Assembly: GCF_016920785.2 (NCBI RefSeq)
Contig: NW_024609835.1
Location: forward strand, 21,853,108 to 21,917,107
Direction of reading: 5' to 3'
Length of the DNA: 64,000 nucleotides
DNA from: Ixodes scapularis
Lineage: Eukaryota > Arthropoda > Arachnida > Ixodida > Ixodidae
The stretch's first letter is position 1. Every line of letters starts with the position of its first letter. This document shows, one piece after another, positions 11,430 through 23,413 of this stretch. A program made the position numbers and the translations under genes. The notes under the pieces were generated by a model. It was not told where the DNA came from, ran no database searches, and saw only the letters and a list, made by a program, of their open reading frames with translations.

Positions 11430-12350
11430 CACTGCAGGTTCCAAGATAATGCAAAGTTCCTCAGAACATTGGTTCGGTCCTTCGCAGAGGGATTCTCTAC
11501 GAGTGGCTAACTTTAGCGCTTCTTATCTCAACAACCTGGGCGATTCTCGCGAAGTTCCCAGGAAAACATGTAGTACACCTGTTCGGGTAAACACTTCAAT
11601 TGTTGTACGGCGCATACATCGAATCCTTCAAGTTCCTTACAGAGGCGCATTTCCCAAATAAACTTGTAGGGTCGTTATTTCGGAACGCGATTCTTTAGAG
11701 ATTGCCATGTTCATGGCATCTTATCTTAACTACCAAACTAAATCCGGCTAAGTTTCAGGGGAAACATGTAGTACACTTATCTCTGTACATATTTGAATTG
11801 TAGGCCGCATGCGACGATTCCTGCAAGTCCGTGGCAGAGGTGCATATTCCTAAAAAGCTCGTAGGTTGGGTCGGTCTTTTGGAACGAGATTCTTTCGAAG
11901 TTGCCACATTCAAAGCTTCTTGTCTCAACAACAAGGGCGAATCTCAATAAGTTTCTGGGGAATAATGTTGTATCACTCTTTGAGTGGATGTTTGAATAAT
12001 TTTAACCCATAAAGGCTGAACGCTGCAGTTTCCTGGCGGAGGCGTACTTCCCAAACAAAAAAATCGTATGTTAGTTTTTTCGGAACGAAATTCTTTCGAA
12101 GTAGCCACCTTCATCACCTTTTATTTAAACAATCAAGGCGAATCTCGCAAGTTCCAAGGGGAATCGTATTTTACAACACTTTAAGTAAATTTTGAAATAA
12201 TTTAAATGATATAGGTTAGACGCTGCTGGATACTGGCGGAGGCGCATTTCCCCAAAATACTCGCAGCTTGCCTCTTTAGGAACAAAATTCATTTGACGTA
12301 GCCACCATCAGCGCCTCTTATCTCAATAACCAGGTCGAACTCGCGAAGCT
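11430..12350. repeat. 199-bp tandem repeat, about 4.6 units
   Basis: The landmark GGAAC-(A/G)-ATTCTTT followed by a TTGCCA/TAGCCA block recurs with its ATTC at about 11491, 11689, 11888, 12089 and 12286, giving spacings of 197-201 bp. Each unit also contains TTATCTCAACAAC-like and GGCGCATTTCCC-like segments. Units have diverged markedly. It borders the 5' side of the minus-strand LINE fragment. Confidence 0.85.
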
Positions 12351-14624
12351 CTCCATCTCACCCTGTCTCCTTTCTTATTTCTTCTCTGGTAACCACGCAA
12401 GCCAACAAAAGCTTGAAAATAAAAAAATAAAAAACATTAATTGAACTGCACGCGCGAATGTGACAATCAGTATATTTGAAATAAAATATGCGGTTCAAAA
12501 CACACACCTGCCAGGCCAGCTACACTCATTTTAGCGAGCAAGTCGTATCGAAACGTTGCCGAAATGCCTTCCACGTAACGCACGTTTTTGGCAACCTCAT
12601 TGTAGGTAACAATTGCAATGGGACGTTCACTAACTCACGGAGAACATGCCTCCTGTTCCTTACAGTCTTGGAATCCTGTATATTATGGGGTTCCTGAAAG
12701 AGGTTAGGTTTCATTCTTTGTCACTTGTTTAAAGTACAGAATGAAAATATCTTAGGAGGTAGGCTTCAAACGTGCCACATTAGGTCAGAGCCGCCCGACT
12801 TCTTTTTTTTCCTTTTTTTTTTGACGAGGCGAGAGTGCATATGTCCCAGTTAAATGTGTCCCCTAAAATCACCCGCCTAAGCTACAAAAAGTAATCACAC
12901 GATTGCCGCAGACTATTCAAATGACGCCCAAGCATTTTTGACCTTCCGGTACCGACAATTAGGCTGTTAACAAAATGCCTGCAACTACACTATGGAGGGG
13001 ATGTGAGGTCTTTGTTTCCTGGCACCTCGAGGAATTATGGGCCAGAAATATATTTCCAAACTAAATATTGTACAAGAGTTGCCAAACAATGAGCTTGCGA
13101 AAACGTCGTTTACATAATTTGCGGAAATGTAAAGTGCTCCTTTCTCTAGTTTTTCTCATGCCGCAGGAAATATACATGTGCAGGACAATAAGTCAATATT
13201 TACTTCTTTTTCTCTAAAGGAACACGGGATGATTTAGTTATAGATTAGACGCATGTGAAATTCGATTGGGTACAGTCCCTACCATATACCCCTCCGGGAA
13301 CTTTATGAAATGGCGAACGTTTGTTTTATTAATTTCATAAACCTAAAGGGGCACGGAGATTTCCATGGGAGTCAATGGAGGAAATCGCGTTTTTCTTCTA
13401 GAAACCTATACGAAACCAGTCATAGTTTATTACAGTTTTACCTTGACTAATCAATCTAACTTATGCTATTATAATCAGAAAAACATTTTTTATCGGGTAC
13501 TTTTTATTGCTATTTGGCTGCTTGCGCGCCTCTGCCAAGCGATGGCGCAAGTAATCGATATCCCACATTCCTGAGGGTAGTTCGGTTTTTCAATCCTTCT
13601 TAACTTCCCATTAAGTTGCTGTGCGCTCTTCCACAGACCGATCTCACCAAGCGTTCGGCGAATGCGTAACGCCGTCATAAATGTAGTTCACAGGAGGCAG
13701 ACGGCAGTTCTCGAGACACCTCGTGCCACCTCATGCTCTGCACGCCCAGTGTTTCAGCCAGGTTGTCCCACGTGCAGAAAGATTAAACTTGCCTGGATGC
13801 ATTGCGGCCGCGGCGGCGTAGCGATACTGGCGAGATCGCTCTACTGTGAAAGAGAAAAATAGGTGTTATACTTTAGCAAGTGTTAAAAATGGTTGACTTG
13901 ATTTTTGTTAATTACATTAGAATATTACATATCATTGACGCATTTCTGGGGAGCGGAAATGTCCGATAAGATAATCCGCACCTTTGTAGGCAGCATCCGC
14001 CTGCCACCAAATAGCAACCCACGCTTTTCCCACTGTCAGGCGACGTAAAATGCACAGTAAATCCGCCCTTGTAAATTACGCATCGGCGTGATTTATGTTT
14101 CGTATGCTATTAACTTGGGTGGGTGAGCATACGATAACGCTAAAATAGAACAAGTATCATATTGACCAGTTCATGTTGGAAAATGAGAAAGTCAGCTTGC
14201 ATTTTCGATCAAAATAAAAGGCTTGTTCACTGTCATCAAGAAAGATGCTTTGGACGTTAAAATCACACGAAATTCAAGCGCTGCTTTTCATAAACGTTCA
14301 TTTTCAGTGAATGCTCAATATTTACTCGCCATAATTGAGTTATACAGCTCTAGACTCTTGTCGAAACAAAGGTGTACTTCTCATATTTCTTTAAATTAAA
14401 GAAATCTGTAGGGAATTGATCGGTCTGTTAAGAACCCTCGTGGTTTTGGAAACTTAAAACAAAAAACACTTAGCTAAGGTTGCAAACGTCATTATTATTG
14501 TTAAAGCCGAGAAACGAAACCTAATAAAAAAAAAAAGAACGTAACACAAACAAAAAGAAGAGTGGTTTCTTTTATTTGCGTCATTCAGCTCATCTGTCCT
14601 TCAGCAGTTCGCCGGTTATGTTTC
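12351..14624. other. No supported gene
   Basis: AT-rich, with scattered short frames on both strands and no coding family, splice pair, tandem repeat or long palindrome that I could support. Confidence 0.5.
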
Positions 14625-14830
14625 ATTTCGCTCAAAACACGAGGTGCTCTAACACAGGTCCTTTGTACGTCAACACAGTTGCACATATTACCTTGTTTGG
14701 CGTGCTTTCAAATGTGTTTCGAAAATGGCGATCTCATTCCATTTTGTATATTTTGTTTCTGTTCAGATATTTGAAAAACAAACTCGCCTGTATACATTTT
14801 TAATGAAGAAAAACAAAAACGCTGCTAAAG
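14625..14830 (+). repeat. Dispersed repeat, copy 1
   Basis: Shares with 21115-21320 an ordered set of blocks, including ACGTCAACACAG-TGCACA and a later AAGCCACT, in direct orientation about 6.5 kb apart. The pair brackets the LTR retrotransposon. Confidence 0.55.
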
Positions 14831-15151
14831 CCACTTGCAAATGTCTGCACCTGAATTCTAGTCAAAACACCGATACGAACAACCTATATATTCCCTATTT
14901 CTTAACTTGTGAAGTTCCTGCCTTCTTGCGAAATATAAAAAAGGAAAAATATAATATACTGTATTCGCTGTTAATTTCCATGGCTTCGTTTTAGCTAATA
15001 TCAATTAGGTAGTATTTCATTTAACTTATTAGAGTTGCGATGTTTTTCTTTTTTAAGAAAACGCTACTTTATCAAACAACTTGAAAATTGCCCGGATAAA
15101 TCCAATTTTTTTTATTCGAAAAGTAGAGACCCCGTAACGAGCTGGGCTTGG

Positions 15152-15659
15152 AATAGACCCTTTCCGAAATTCAGCCTGGCCACTTTGATCACTATCATCA
15201 TCTGTGGAACGGCATCTGTGCCATACCAATGGCGGCCTTCTAGTGACTGATAAAGGAAGACGTTGAAGGTGCTGCTAAGCGGATGATGCGAGGCTTGTAC
15301 ATTCTGGGGCTCCGTACGACGCGACGTAGGAATGGAACACAAGAGCTACGTAAACGTTCATTCCTAATAACTCAGGTTCAGTCAATCTCTGGGCGGCACT
15401 CAATCGGCTTTAAAGCACTTTGGTGTATAGAAGCTTCTCGAGGCATATGAGTGGGTTGGAGCTTTCTTCTGAATGCAGGTTCTTGGTCATCATCGAACTG
15501 AAAGTGATCGAAAAAGAACTCTCACTGAACAATTCCTCGCGTGCCGTTGACTTGTGAAAGTGACGGTGCCGATACAAGTTCATTTCCGCCATTGATATGG
15601 CAAAACCTAAACTGCTCTACGAACCACCATATGCAACTCAATTTCGGAAAGGGTCTATT
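15152..15659. mobile_element. Putative small DNA transposon with 20-bp perfect inverted ends
   Basis: The 20 bases at 15152-15171 (starting AATAGACCCTTTCC) are the exact reverse complement of 15640-15659. The 508-bp segment carries no coding frame of note. A perfect 20-bp inverted pair is beyond chance at this spacing, but no clear target duplication was seen. It ends 68 bp before the 5' LTR. Confidence 0.5.
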
Positions 15660-15727
15660 TTGACGAATACGCAAAAAGAAGTCTACCTCCACAACACTTT
15701 AGTGTGTTTAATCAGAAACGTGCCCTT

Positions 15728-15902
15728 TGTATCGTATTGCGCTATACAAGATAACCACGCGGTGAAGCGAAGAAGTGCTCGCGATACCAACGCGAGCGCC
15801 CAAGACATAGTTCGGAGCTGTTGAACTGAAAGGACACACCCTGGTCACAGTGCTACGTAGCATCGAACTGATAATGATGTCGCAAGAATAAACTTCGATA
15901 CA
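15728..15902 (+). repeat. 5' LTR
   Basis: Begins TGTATCGTATTGCGC and ends TTCGATACA, with the TG...CA termini usual for LTRs. It contains AATAAA near its 3' end, the likely polyadenylation signal. Same length as the 3' LTR, roughly 89 percent identical. Confidence 0.93.
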
Positions 15903-15917
15903 TGGTGTCAGAAGTGG
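15903..15917 (+). other. Primer binding site, tRNA-Leu
   Basis: TGGTGTCAGAAGTGG starts immediately after the 5' LTR. It is the complement of the 3' end of a eukaryotic tRNA-Leu including CCA, the primer for minus-strand synthesis. The match ends after 15 bases. Confidence 0.85.
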
Positions 15918-15977
15918 CCGGTCCATCCCACGACACGTCGAGACAAGTAAGTGTTCAAGAAGCAACAGCCTGAAGAG

Positions 15978-16838
15978 ATGGACCTACTCAAACCCCCAGA
16001 ACCACTTCGTACGAAAGGTGACGTAGGCCAGAACTGGCAATTGTTGAAGCAAAAGCTGGAGCTATACTTCACCGTAACGGAGCCGCACGGCAAGCCGTCA
16101 AGGGACGATGCGAAGACCGCGCTACTACTGAGCTTGGCGCGAGAAGATGCCATCGAGGTCTTCAATAACTTCATGTTCGCCGAAGGGGAAAGCGCCACCA
16201 ACTACAAGACCGTCGTAAACAAGCTCGACAGTTACTGGGAAGCTCAAATGAACGAAATTTACGAGCGGTACATGTTCCGGAAAAGGATCCAGGCAGAAGG
16301 AGAGACCTTCGAGCAGTTCCTTCGAGACGTGAAGAAACGAGCACGTTCATGCAACTTCGGAGGGCTAACGGAGTCGATGATTCGCGACCAAGTTGTTATC
16401 GGAATCAACGACGACCACCTGAGGGTGAAACTCCTGCGAGACAAGCAACTTACGCTGGCGAAGGCCGAACAAATGGGCAAAGCGACCGAAGTAGCAGCCC
16501 TTCAAAGTGAAGCCTGGGGGCGGAAAGAAGAACGGGTAGATCCCGTGAAAATAAAGACGGCAACGAAAGAACTACAAAATAAATTCAAGTGTTCCAGGTG
16601 CGGCCGTGAGCACAAGTCACGTAGCTCTCCCGCCTACCGGAAGACCTGCAGGGCATGTCAAGTGAAAAACCACTTCGCAGCCTGCTGTAAAAAAGCGGCG
16701 GAAGTCGGTGAATGGAAAGACGAAGGCGACGACTTCGAAATTCTTAACGTACAAGTTGACAGCCTCAGGACCCAGCGAGACTGGACCGTGAAGGCAGTCA
16801 TTGCCGGCGAAGAAGTGGTGTTAAACGTTTTTACGTGA
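15978..16838 (+). pseudogene. gag (capsid and nucleocapsid), open frame
   Basis: The ATG at 15978 (MDLLKPPEPLR) is preferred over an upstream non-ATG opening. About 285 residues stay open. The first two thirds are capsid-like with a conserved FEQFLRDVKKRARSCNF-type segment and a RDQVVIGI block. The C-terminal third has two zinc-knuckle positions. The second is complete (C-x2-C-x4-H-x4-C, beginning CRACQVKNHF). The first has CSRCGREH but Ser where the final Cys is expected (SSPA), so RNA binding through it would be lost. The frame ends where the protease should begin. Confidence 0.85.
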
Positions 16839-19791
16839 TCCCAAGCGAACCTCCTTCCCTACTCAGTCTACAGGAAGATTAAGGCCAGGGCTCTTCTTCG
16901 CTGGAGCGGTTCCATCTTGCGGTCCTACAGCAGAGGTGTGATTAGACACATGGGTGTCATCAACCAGCAGGTGACCATTGATGGCCGATTCTGCAGCCTC
17001 GGTTTCTTCGCCGTAAAGAAAGGACGTCAGGCGCTACTAGGTCTCCAGGCAAATGAAGGTCTTAGGCTGGTCGCCCGCAACGTGGACTCTGTAACGAACA
17101 GCTCTGAGCAAATGCTGGAGAAATTTAGCGACCTGTTTAAAGGCACAGGGTGCGTGCAGCGCCGATACAAGATGGTGCTACGCGACAGCGCAACCCCAGC
17201 TGTCCTTGCGGCTCGACGCCGCAAGGAATTTCTCCAAAATTCTCCAGAACTTCTGGAGAATAAAAAGATTTGATTGAGTGATTGATTGACGCGTTCCTTT
17301 GACCTTACGAGAACAGCTGCGCGAGGAGCTGAAGAGAATGGAACAGGCTGCCATGATAACAAAAGTAAACGAGCCAACGGACTGGGAAGTCCGCTCGTGA
17401 TTGTCAAAAAGAAAAACGGAAAACTTAGAGTTGGCTTGGATCCAAGAAGGATCAACGCGTTCATTAAGCAGGAGGACTACGAAATGCCCGGACGCAAAAA
17501 TATAAAAGCTGAATCGTCAGGCGCGAAATTGTTCAGCCGGCTGGACGCGAAGGCTGGCCTCCACCAAATCCCTCTTGATGAAGAAACATCAAGGATTTGT
17601 ACCTTCGCTACTCCTTTTGGGCGGTACAGGTTTCTAAGACTGCCTTTCGGAATCTCATCCGCATCAGAAGTATTTCAAAAGACTTTGAACGAGATTTTTT
17701 ACTCTCTGCCCGGTGTGCACGTGTACGTTGATGATATCTTGGTGTAGGGAACATCCAGGATTCAGCACGACCAACGACTAAAAGGTGTACTTGAAGCCGC
17801 CAAGCAAGCAGGACTAACTTTTAATTCAGAGAAGTGTAAGATCGGAGTCTCGGAAATTGAATTTTCGGGCGATACAATATCTCAGAAAGTAATAAAGCCA
17901 AACCGCGAACATATCGAGTCTATGAAACTGATGCCGATTCCATCCGAGAACCTAGGCGTGCAGAGGCTGCTGGGTGTAGTTAATTACTTTTCAAAGTACC
18001 TTCCCTCGTTGGCCGATAGAACGCCTCTGTTGCGAAGCTTAATTAAGCACGACGCTGTCTTTGAATAGACGCCTAACCACACAAACAAAAGGCAAGGAAT
18101 ATGCGAATGCCTAAGCAAAGAACCACTTCTCGCAATGTTTGATACATGGTGACAACTGGCGTCCCGTGGCGTACGCATCGCGGACGTTAATTTCAGCCGA
18201 GCAGCGTTACTCGCAAATTGAAAAGGAGGCTCTAGCAGTGACCTTTGGGTGTCAAAAGTTTCACTACTTTGTTTATGGCCGCAAGATAATTTTGGAAACA
18301 GATCATCGGCCATTGCCATCGCTCAGAAGGCGATTGGAGAGATGCCACCAAGATTGCAAAGGTTTTTTCTGCGGTTGTTAAAATATGACTTCGTTATGGG
18401 AATATCTTCCAGGGAAACAGCTCCTTTTGGCCGACGTGCTCTCAAGGGCCACGCATGACAAGTCACGAGATGACACAACAAGCGAGGACGAGGTCGAAGA
18501 GCACGCCGTGAGTGTTGCAACAGCCTTTGTCAGCGCAACCACAATGAAGAGCTTTGCCAAGGGAACCGCTAAGGACCCGTATTTACGCGCCGTAATACAA
18601 AGCGTCAGCAACGGCACGAGAGTACAAGGAAAACTAAAGCCTTTTGAGGGCGAGCTATCAGTGGTGAAGGGTATTCTGCTGAAAGGCACAAAAGTCGTAC
18701 CCGAAGCTATGCGACCCGAGATGTTGAAGAGAATTCACCAAGGTCACATGTGTCTAAATATGTGCAAAGCGAGAGCACGAAGATTCGTATTTCGGCCAGG
18801 TATTAACGCAGATGTTACATATCTGATAAAACAGTGGGAGATATGCAAACACTACGCGTACACTCAGCCAAGCGAACCTCTTATCTCGAGCCCGACAACG
18901 GAGTTTCCGTAGTACAGGGTTGGTGATGATCTGTTCCAGTATCGAGGAAAATCATACTTATCGCTATATGATGCTCTTTCCAACTTTCCAGAAGCGGAGT
19001 GGAGGAACTAAACGACACGTCATCAAGCACAGTCATCGAGAAGATGGGGGCCATATTTGCGAGATACGGCATCCAGTCGAAGTATGCTCTGACAATGGAC
19101 CCCAGTTCTCAAGTCGAGAGTTCGCCTTATTTGCTCGCAAGTGTGACTTCAGACACATAACGTCAAGCCCGGTGTTCCCTCGGTCAAACAGTTTGTCAGA
19201 GAAAGGCGTGCAGGGGGTGAAGCGGATTCTCAAGAAGACAAAAAAGAGCCGAGAAGATTTTTGGCTGAGTTTGCTGAGCTATAGATCAACCCCACTAGAA
19301 GATGGACGTTCGCCAGGGGAGCTGCTGCAAGGACGACGGCTGAGGTCAAGTCTTGCGGGGACTTCAGTGACCGGCCGGGTTTGAATTGGTGCAGAAGCAC
19401 GTCCAGACCGAGCATTCCAGAGGTCCACTTCCGCCATTGGAAGAGGGCCAGGTATTCAGAGTCAAAAAGAGGTGGTGGTCTAAGAAGGCAAAAGTGGTCG
19501 CCAAGACACGCCCGAGGTCGTACCAAGTTTTATCCGAGGACGGCAGGGTTCTTCGGAGGAACAGGCAACATCTACTACCAACAAGCTTTTTTTTCAGACC
19601 GAACACACCGCAATATGACACCTCGGACGAGGGAACTCATATAGACTTACCGTCGGTGGCATCACCAGGCCATCAGGATGCTTTAGTGCCTTTAAGCAGG
19701 CGTCCACACCCACCTCCACGAAGATCCGAGCGACAAACAAGGACTCCTACGCGACTACACTATGACTGTAACTTTAATCAAGTGCCTTGAT
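16839..19791 (+). pseudogene. pol (protease, RT, RNase H, integrase), broken
   Basis: Pieces in order. Protease: NVFT, a stop, then SQANLLPYSVYRKI; the DTGA catalytic motif is gone. Linker to RT: interrupted by a 68-bp insertion at 17220-17287. RT: 17286-17747 with LPFGIS and an intact YVDDILV catalytic box, then an in-frame TAG where Trp is expected. Thumb and connection: 17750-18070, with a further stop. RNase H: 18140-18330 (VAYASRTL, ETDHRPL), then a frameshift. Integrase: zinc-binding H-H-C-C region about 18730-18860, then a core with SDNGPQFSS (about 19090) and the downstream Glu in SEKGVQ (about 19200), split across frames. A C-terminal basic, Pro-rich tail follows at 19386-19790. All catalytic centres except protease can still be seen, but no continuous protein can be made. 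Confidence 0.88.
17220..17287 (+). mobile_element. 68-bp insertion in pol with GACGC duplication
   Basis: GACGC at 17215-17219 is repeated at 17288-17292, and removing the segment would restore the expected Ala-Arg-Arg continuity upstream of RT. The insert contains a short inverted repeat (TTCTCCAGAACTTCTGGAGAA, read as two arms of about 8 bp) and ends in a GATTGA-type repeat tail, which fits the end of a truncated retroposon. Family unknown. Confidence 0.5.
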
Positions 19792-19850
19792 GTGTTTTCT
19801 TTTTTTTTCTTTTTTATAACTAACGTAACTGCAATGTAACTAAAATTTAA

Positions 19851-19870
19851 GAAAAAAAAAGGGTGGGGGA
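19851..19870 (+). other. Polypurine tract
   Basis: GAAAAAAAAAGGGTGGGGGA lies directly before the 3' LTR and contains a single pyrimidine. It would prime plus-strand DNA synthesis. Confidence 0.85.
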
Positions 19871-20045
19871 TGTATTGTATTGCGCTGTACAAGATAACCA
19901 CGCGGTGAAGCGAAGAGGTGCTCGCGCTACCAACGCGAGCGCCCGAGACATGGTTCTTAGCTTTTGGAGTGAAAGGAGACACGCTGGTCACTGTGCTACA
20001 TTACATCGAACTGATAATGATGTCGTAAGAATAAACATCGATATA
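19871..20045 (+). repeat. 3' LTR
   Basis: Begins TGTATTGTATTGCGC, 175 bp, and aligns to the 5' LTR without gaps. The end has decayed from CA to TA (CGATATA). Confidence 0.93.
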
Positions 20046-21114
20046 CTCTTCTTGAGCTTCAAATCGACGTGAGGCATCCTAAATTTTAATGCAACCATTT
20101 CAACAGACTCGCCGTACGTTGAGACGGAAGACATTGCCGTCTGTTTTTTTACGTACCTATGTGAGAATCAGAAAATGAGTAAAGATAAAATATAATAGTA
20201 TTGCGTGTCTAGTTTCAAGAGTATAGTGGCATTTTACTCATTACGAAAGTGCTTCCAATGTGTGAAGATCACGAGTGAATTAAAATTCTTATTTTCAGAA
20301 CGCCATTTTTAACCAATACTGAATTTGTACTTCAAAAGTTTTCAGTTTTCACTCGAAGGTTCATAATCTTCGTGCGAGAAACAATATACTTCGCATCCTC
20401 CTTCCCCTTAATCTACCTTGGAGGAATTGTTGATGACCCGTTCAAGTGCCTATGTGATAGAGATATTTAAAGAAAATGAACAGACAAAGTGTGCTGCGAC
20501 AGACAGCGGAGGCTGTTGCGTTGTTGAAAGACTTGCATTAGAACATGTGCTTTTAGTGGATGTGCTTAGGCGTATAGGCGCTGCGCCCTTGCCATTCCCG
20601 CTTCTTGAGCGGAAAGTGAATCCAGCGTGGTCGAGCCATCTCTGGGCGAGGGGGGGGGGGGGGGGGGAAGGTCTGTGCGAGCTCCGCTTAAGGATTTCCG
20701 TAGACGCACTGGAGATCCTTCATAAACCTCAAAACTACGGCAGCGAGGGGGCCTGGTGTGGCGGGGAGGCGAGAAAGTGAGATAGACAGCGCGTCTTGCC
20801 ATAGATGGTGTGGTTGCGCGTAAGCCGACGGCAATGAAAATTGAGTGTGGTAGCTCGATGGTGCTATCATTATCATCCGTGATCAGGTGGGTTTTTCCGT
20901 ACGAACGCTGCGGGGTTCACTGGAAGCGGGCAATAACAACTACCACTGGAAAAAAGAGCATTTAGCTGACGTTGCGAGCTAAATTATCCGTGTTGGGAGA
21001 GAGGAAAAGTAGCAGGAATAGAAAACCGGCAAAAATAGTGTTCGGTCCATGTTACCACGTTCCCCAGGCTTTCGTCGTTCAATTTATGCGGCCTTCACCA
21101 TTTTGCCAGTACCC
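20046..21114. other. No supported gene
   Basis: Unassigned. A 120-residue plus-strand frame (20418-20780) is held open partly by an 18-base poly(G) run and has no family signature, so I do not call it a gene. Confidence 0.5.
20650..20667 (+). repeat. Poly(G) run, 18 bases
   Basis: Uninterrupted G run inside GC-rich sequence. Confidence 0.95.
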
Positions 21115-21320
21115 TTCTATTTTGTTCCGAACAGGAGGTGTTTCAACAGAAGTCCTTGGAACGTCAACACAGCTGCACACTATATCTTGTTTCGCTAAAC
21201 CTGTTTATGCAATTTCGAGAACCCATTTAGCTTTTCATGTGCTTGATTGTGTCCTAGTCTTACAAAAACAAGGCCACGTGTAAGCATTTTTTTTTTCATA
21301 GAAACAAAAAACACGGTTGA
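21115..21320 (+). repeat. Dispersed repeat, copy 2
   Basis: Direct-orientation relative of 14625-14830, with the same ordered blocks and moderate divergence including T-tract length changes. Confidence 0.55.
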
Positions 21321-23247
21321 AGCCACTGATTTTTTTTTCATTGGGGATCTTATTTGACAGAAGAAACTAACCAAATAAAATTGTGATTTCTGTATGTTCT
21401 GTCTGCTCTTGATATTTTTGGTACCGAATCTAAAGTTTTTTAATGAATCTCGAAAAATTATTCTGTAGGACTTGTTTTGAAAACGAAAACGAAAACAAAA
21501 ACGGAAGCCTGTCTTGTCTGTTCGTCTTCAATGTCCCTCTTTCCTTATAGTAAATTAGAAACCAACACGCTCAACCATCTATAGAAGCAAAGTGTTTGCC
21601 TTCCTACCTTTCCCAGTTGTTGCTAAAATAAAATTTCCAGATTACTACGCCTGTCGACGAAAGACGTGGTGATGCAAATTTGTATTTTTTAAACTTTCAA
21701 TTTCATTCAACTGTGTTAAGGCAGTTTACAACTTCAATACTTTTTTAAAAACAAACGTAATAGTCCTTTTTTTAAATTATATTCTCTTATAGTACAAAAC
21801 CTATTTCTACGATGTATTGAATATGAATCTGATTCCCTCTACCTAAGACAATTCGATGAAAGGGAGTGTCCGGTGGATTTTATCAGACGGAGAGCGCGCT
21901 TGGTTTTCTATGTCCTAAAACCCATTTATATTTTGAATAAAGTTTACCGGCAAAGCACGGAACGTTTTTAAATTCATTTTCTAGGCGAGGTTTTCTTATT
22001 GGGATAACAAGACAGATCCACTTCCAAGAAGAAAATTAAAAACAAAAATACAAAGCTGGCTTTTAAAGGACCTCTGAAGAAAAAAAATGTAAGAAGCCTG
22101 GTTGGGACACAGCTGTTAAAAATTAATTTTACGCCAAAAAAAAAACAACATAATTTTAGAAGAGTATTGACGGCGCGAGACGCGATTTAATCGGTAGCCA
22201 CCATCTTTCCACTGGTTTTACCTCTCAGCATTTCGGGTGCGTGGAGGAGAGGTTGATCGGCTTCGCCGTCACGTTGAGGTGGAAATAGCGAATTACCATC
22301 TCGTTGAGCGAATGACCCTTCCGTGACGTCATAGACTTTGCGAGCAGAATTTCACATAAATCTCTCGCAGTCAATATTGCCCTCCTTTTTTTTTTCTTTC
22401 GTGTAATATTTATTTCTCGACGCGCGTGCCCCAAGCACACTCTTGAAAAAAAAACTGTTTGTATGTTGTTGTTTTTTCTTTTCATGGGAGGATGATGATG
22501 AAACCATCATCAGAGGGTGTTTTCATGTCAGATCGTACAACGACTGTCTGGGTCATATTTTTGATAATGCTCTAAAAAATATATATGAAAGCCATGTCCT
22601 TAAAAGGAACATTAGGCTATATGGGAACGCCGCAGTTAATTTCTTCCCAGATATAAAAAGATTGAGAGCTCCAAGGCGTAGACATCGCCGAGATTTCACT
22701 GTGCTAACTTGCACAGCCGCTAATGTCACACCAAAGCAGGCACGTATTAAAAAAATTTATTTATTTTATAGAGAGTTTACAACTTGTACACCACAAATTA
22801 AAATTACTATCATATATTTATATGCAAAAAAAAACGAAACACTTAAAAAACACGTTTTAGAGACACATTCACAAATTATTCACCAACAAACAACTTTATG
22901 TAACGCGTCGCAAAATATATCGAAATGTGCATTTTAAAATGCAGGTTACGATTATATCAAAATATTTGCTTTTGACATTATTGTAGCTTTCTGTATTAAT
23001 TCATAAATGTAAGTCGTTTCTCTAAAAGTAAGAAAATTACAAGTCAATACTTAAAAACCTACATCTTTACTTATTTTAAACTTTCCTTAACTCTTTGGAG
23101 TAACTCGAACTAGCTTGCGATTACAAAATATTGCGAGGCATACGCCCTCCAATTGAGAAAAGCGAAAAAAAAACCTTCTCTCAGATTGAGCTAGCTTGTC
23201 TTCATTAGAAGTGCTTGGCTGTACGACGTCGGCTCTAAAGAGATATT
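21321..23247. other. No supported gene; possible decayed coding remnants
   Basis: Two stretches look protein-like but unplaceable. One is an ATG-less plus-strand frame at about 21789-21969 (reads SDSLYLRQFDERECPVDFIR). The other is a long AT-rich frame at 22443-22937. Neither shows a family motif. They may be remnants of retroelement ORFs. Confidence 0.35.
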
Positions 23248-23410
23248 AGGGAGTTTTCGTAGAACGTTTTCGCCGTCCCGCAAGGCCCTCCGCAATCCGC
23301 TACGATAGCGGGAACTCCACAGTCAAGGCTATCGGCGCGCAGGCGCAGTAGCGACTTCTTCGTTGCGGAACGCTTAGCGGAGGGGGTAGTGCGGTCTACG
23401 AAAACTCCCT
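23248..23410. mobile_element. MITE, AGGGAGT family, first of a twin pair
   Basis: A 163-bp palindromic element starting AGGGAGTTTTCGTAGA and ending with its inverted counterpart TCTACGAAAACTCCCT. Flanked on both sides by ATT, shared on the right with its twin. Confidence 0.75.
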
Positions 23411-23413
23411 ATT

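Larger units (their letters stand above)
15728..20045 (+). mobile_element. Ty3/gypsy LTR retrotransposon, Mag-like, complete but inactive
   Basis: A 4,318-bp element with all structural parts: two 175-bp LTRs, a tRNA-Leu primer binding site, gag with two zinc-knuckle positions, pol in the order protease remnant, RT, RNase H, integrase, then a polypurine tract. The flanks are CCCTT and CTCTT, a probable 5-bp target duplication with one change. By eye the LTRs differ at about 20 of 175 positions, so the insertion is old. Pol has stops, frameshifts and a small insertion, so the element cannot encode its own replication proteins. Lineage was judged from the gag and RT motifs and the tRNA-Leu primer site. 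Confidence 0.9.

Noticed and set aside
20418..20780. 120-codon frame through the poly(G) run
   Set aside because: Glycine run from a homopolymer, opposite-strand frame also open, no motif.
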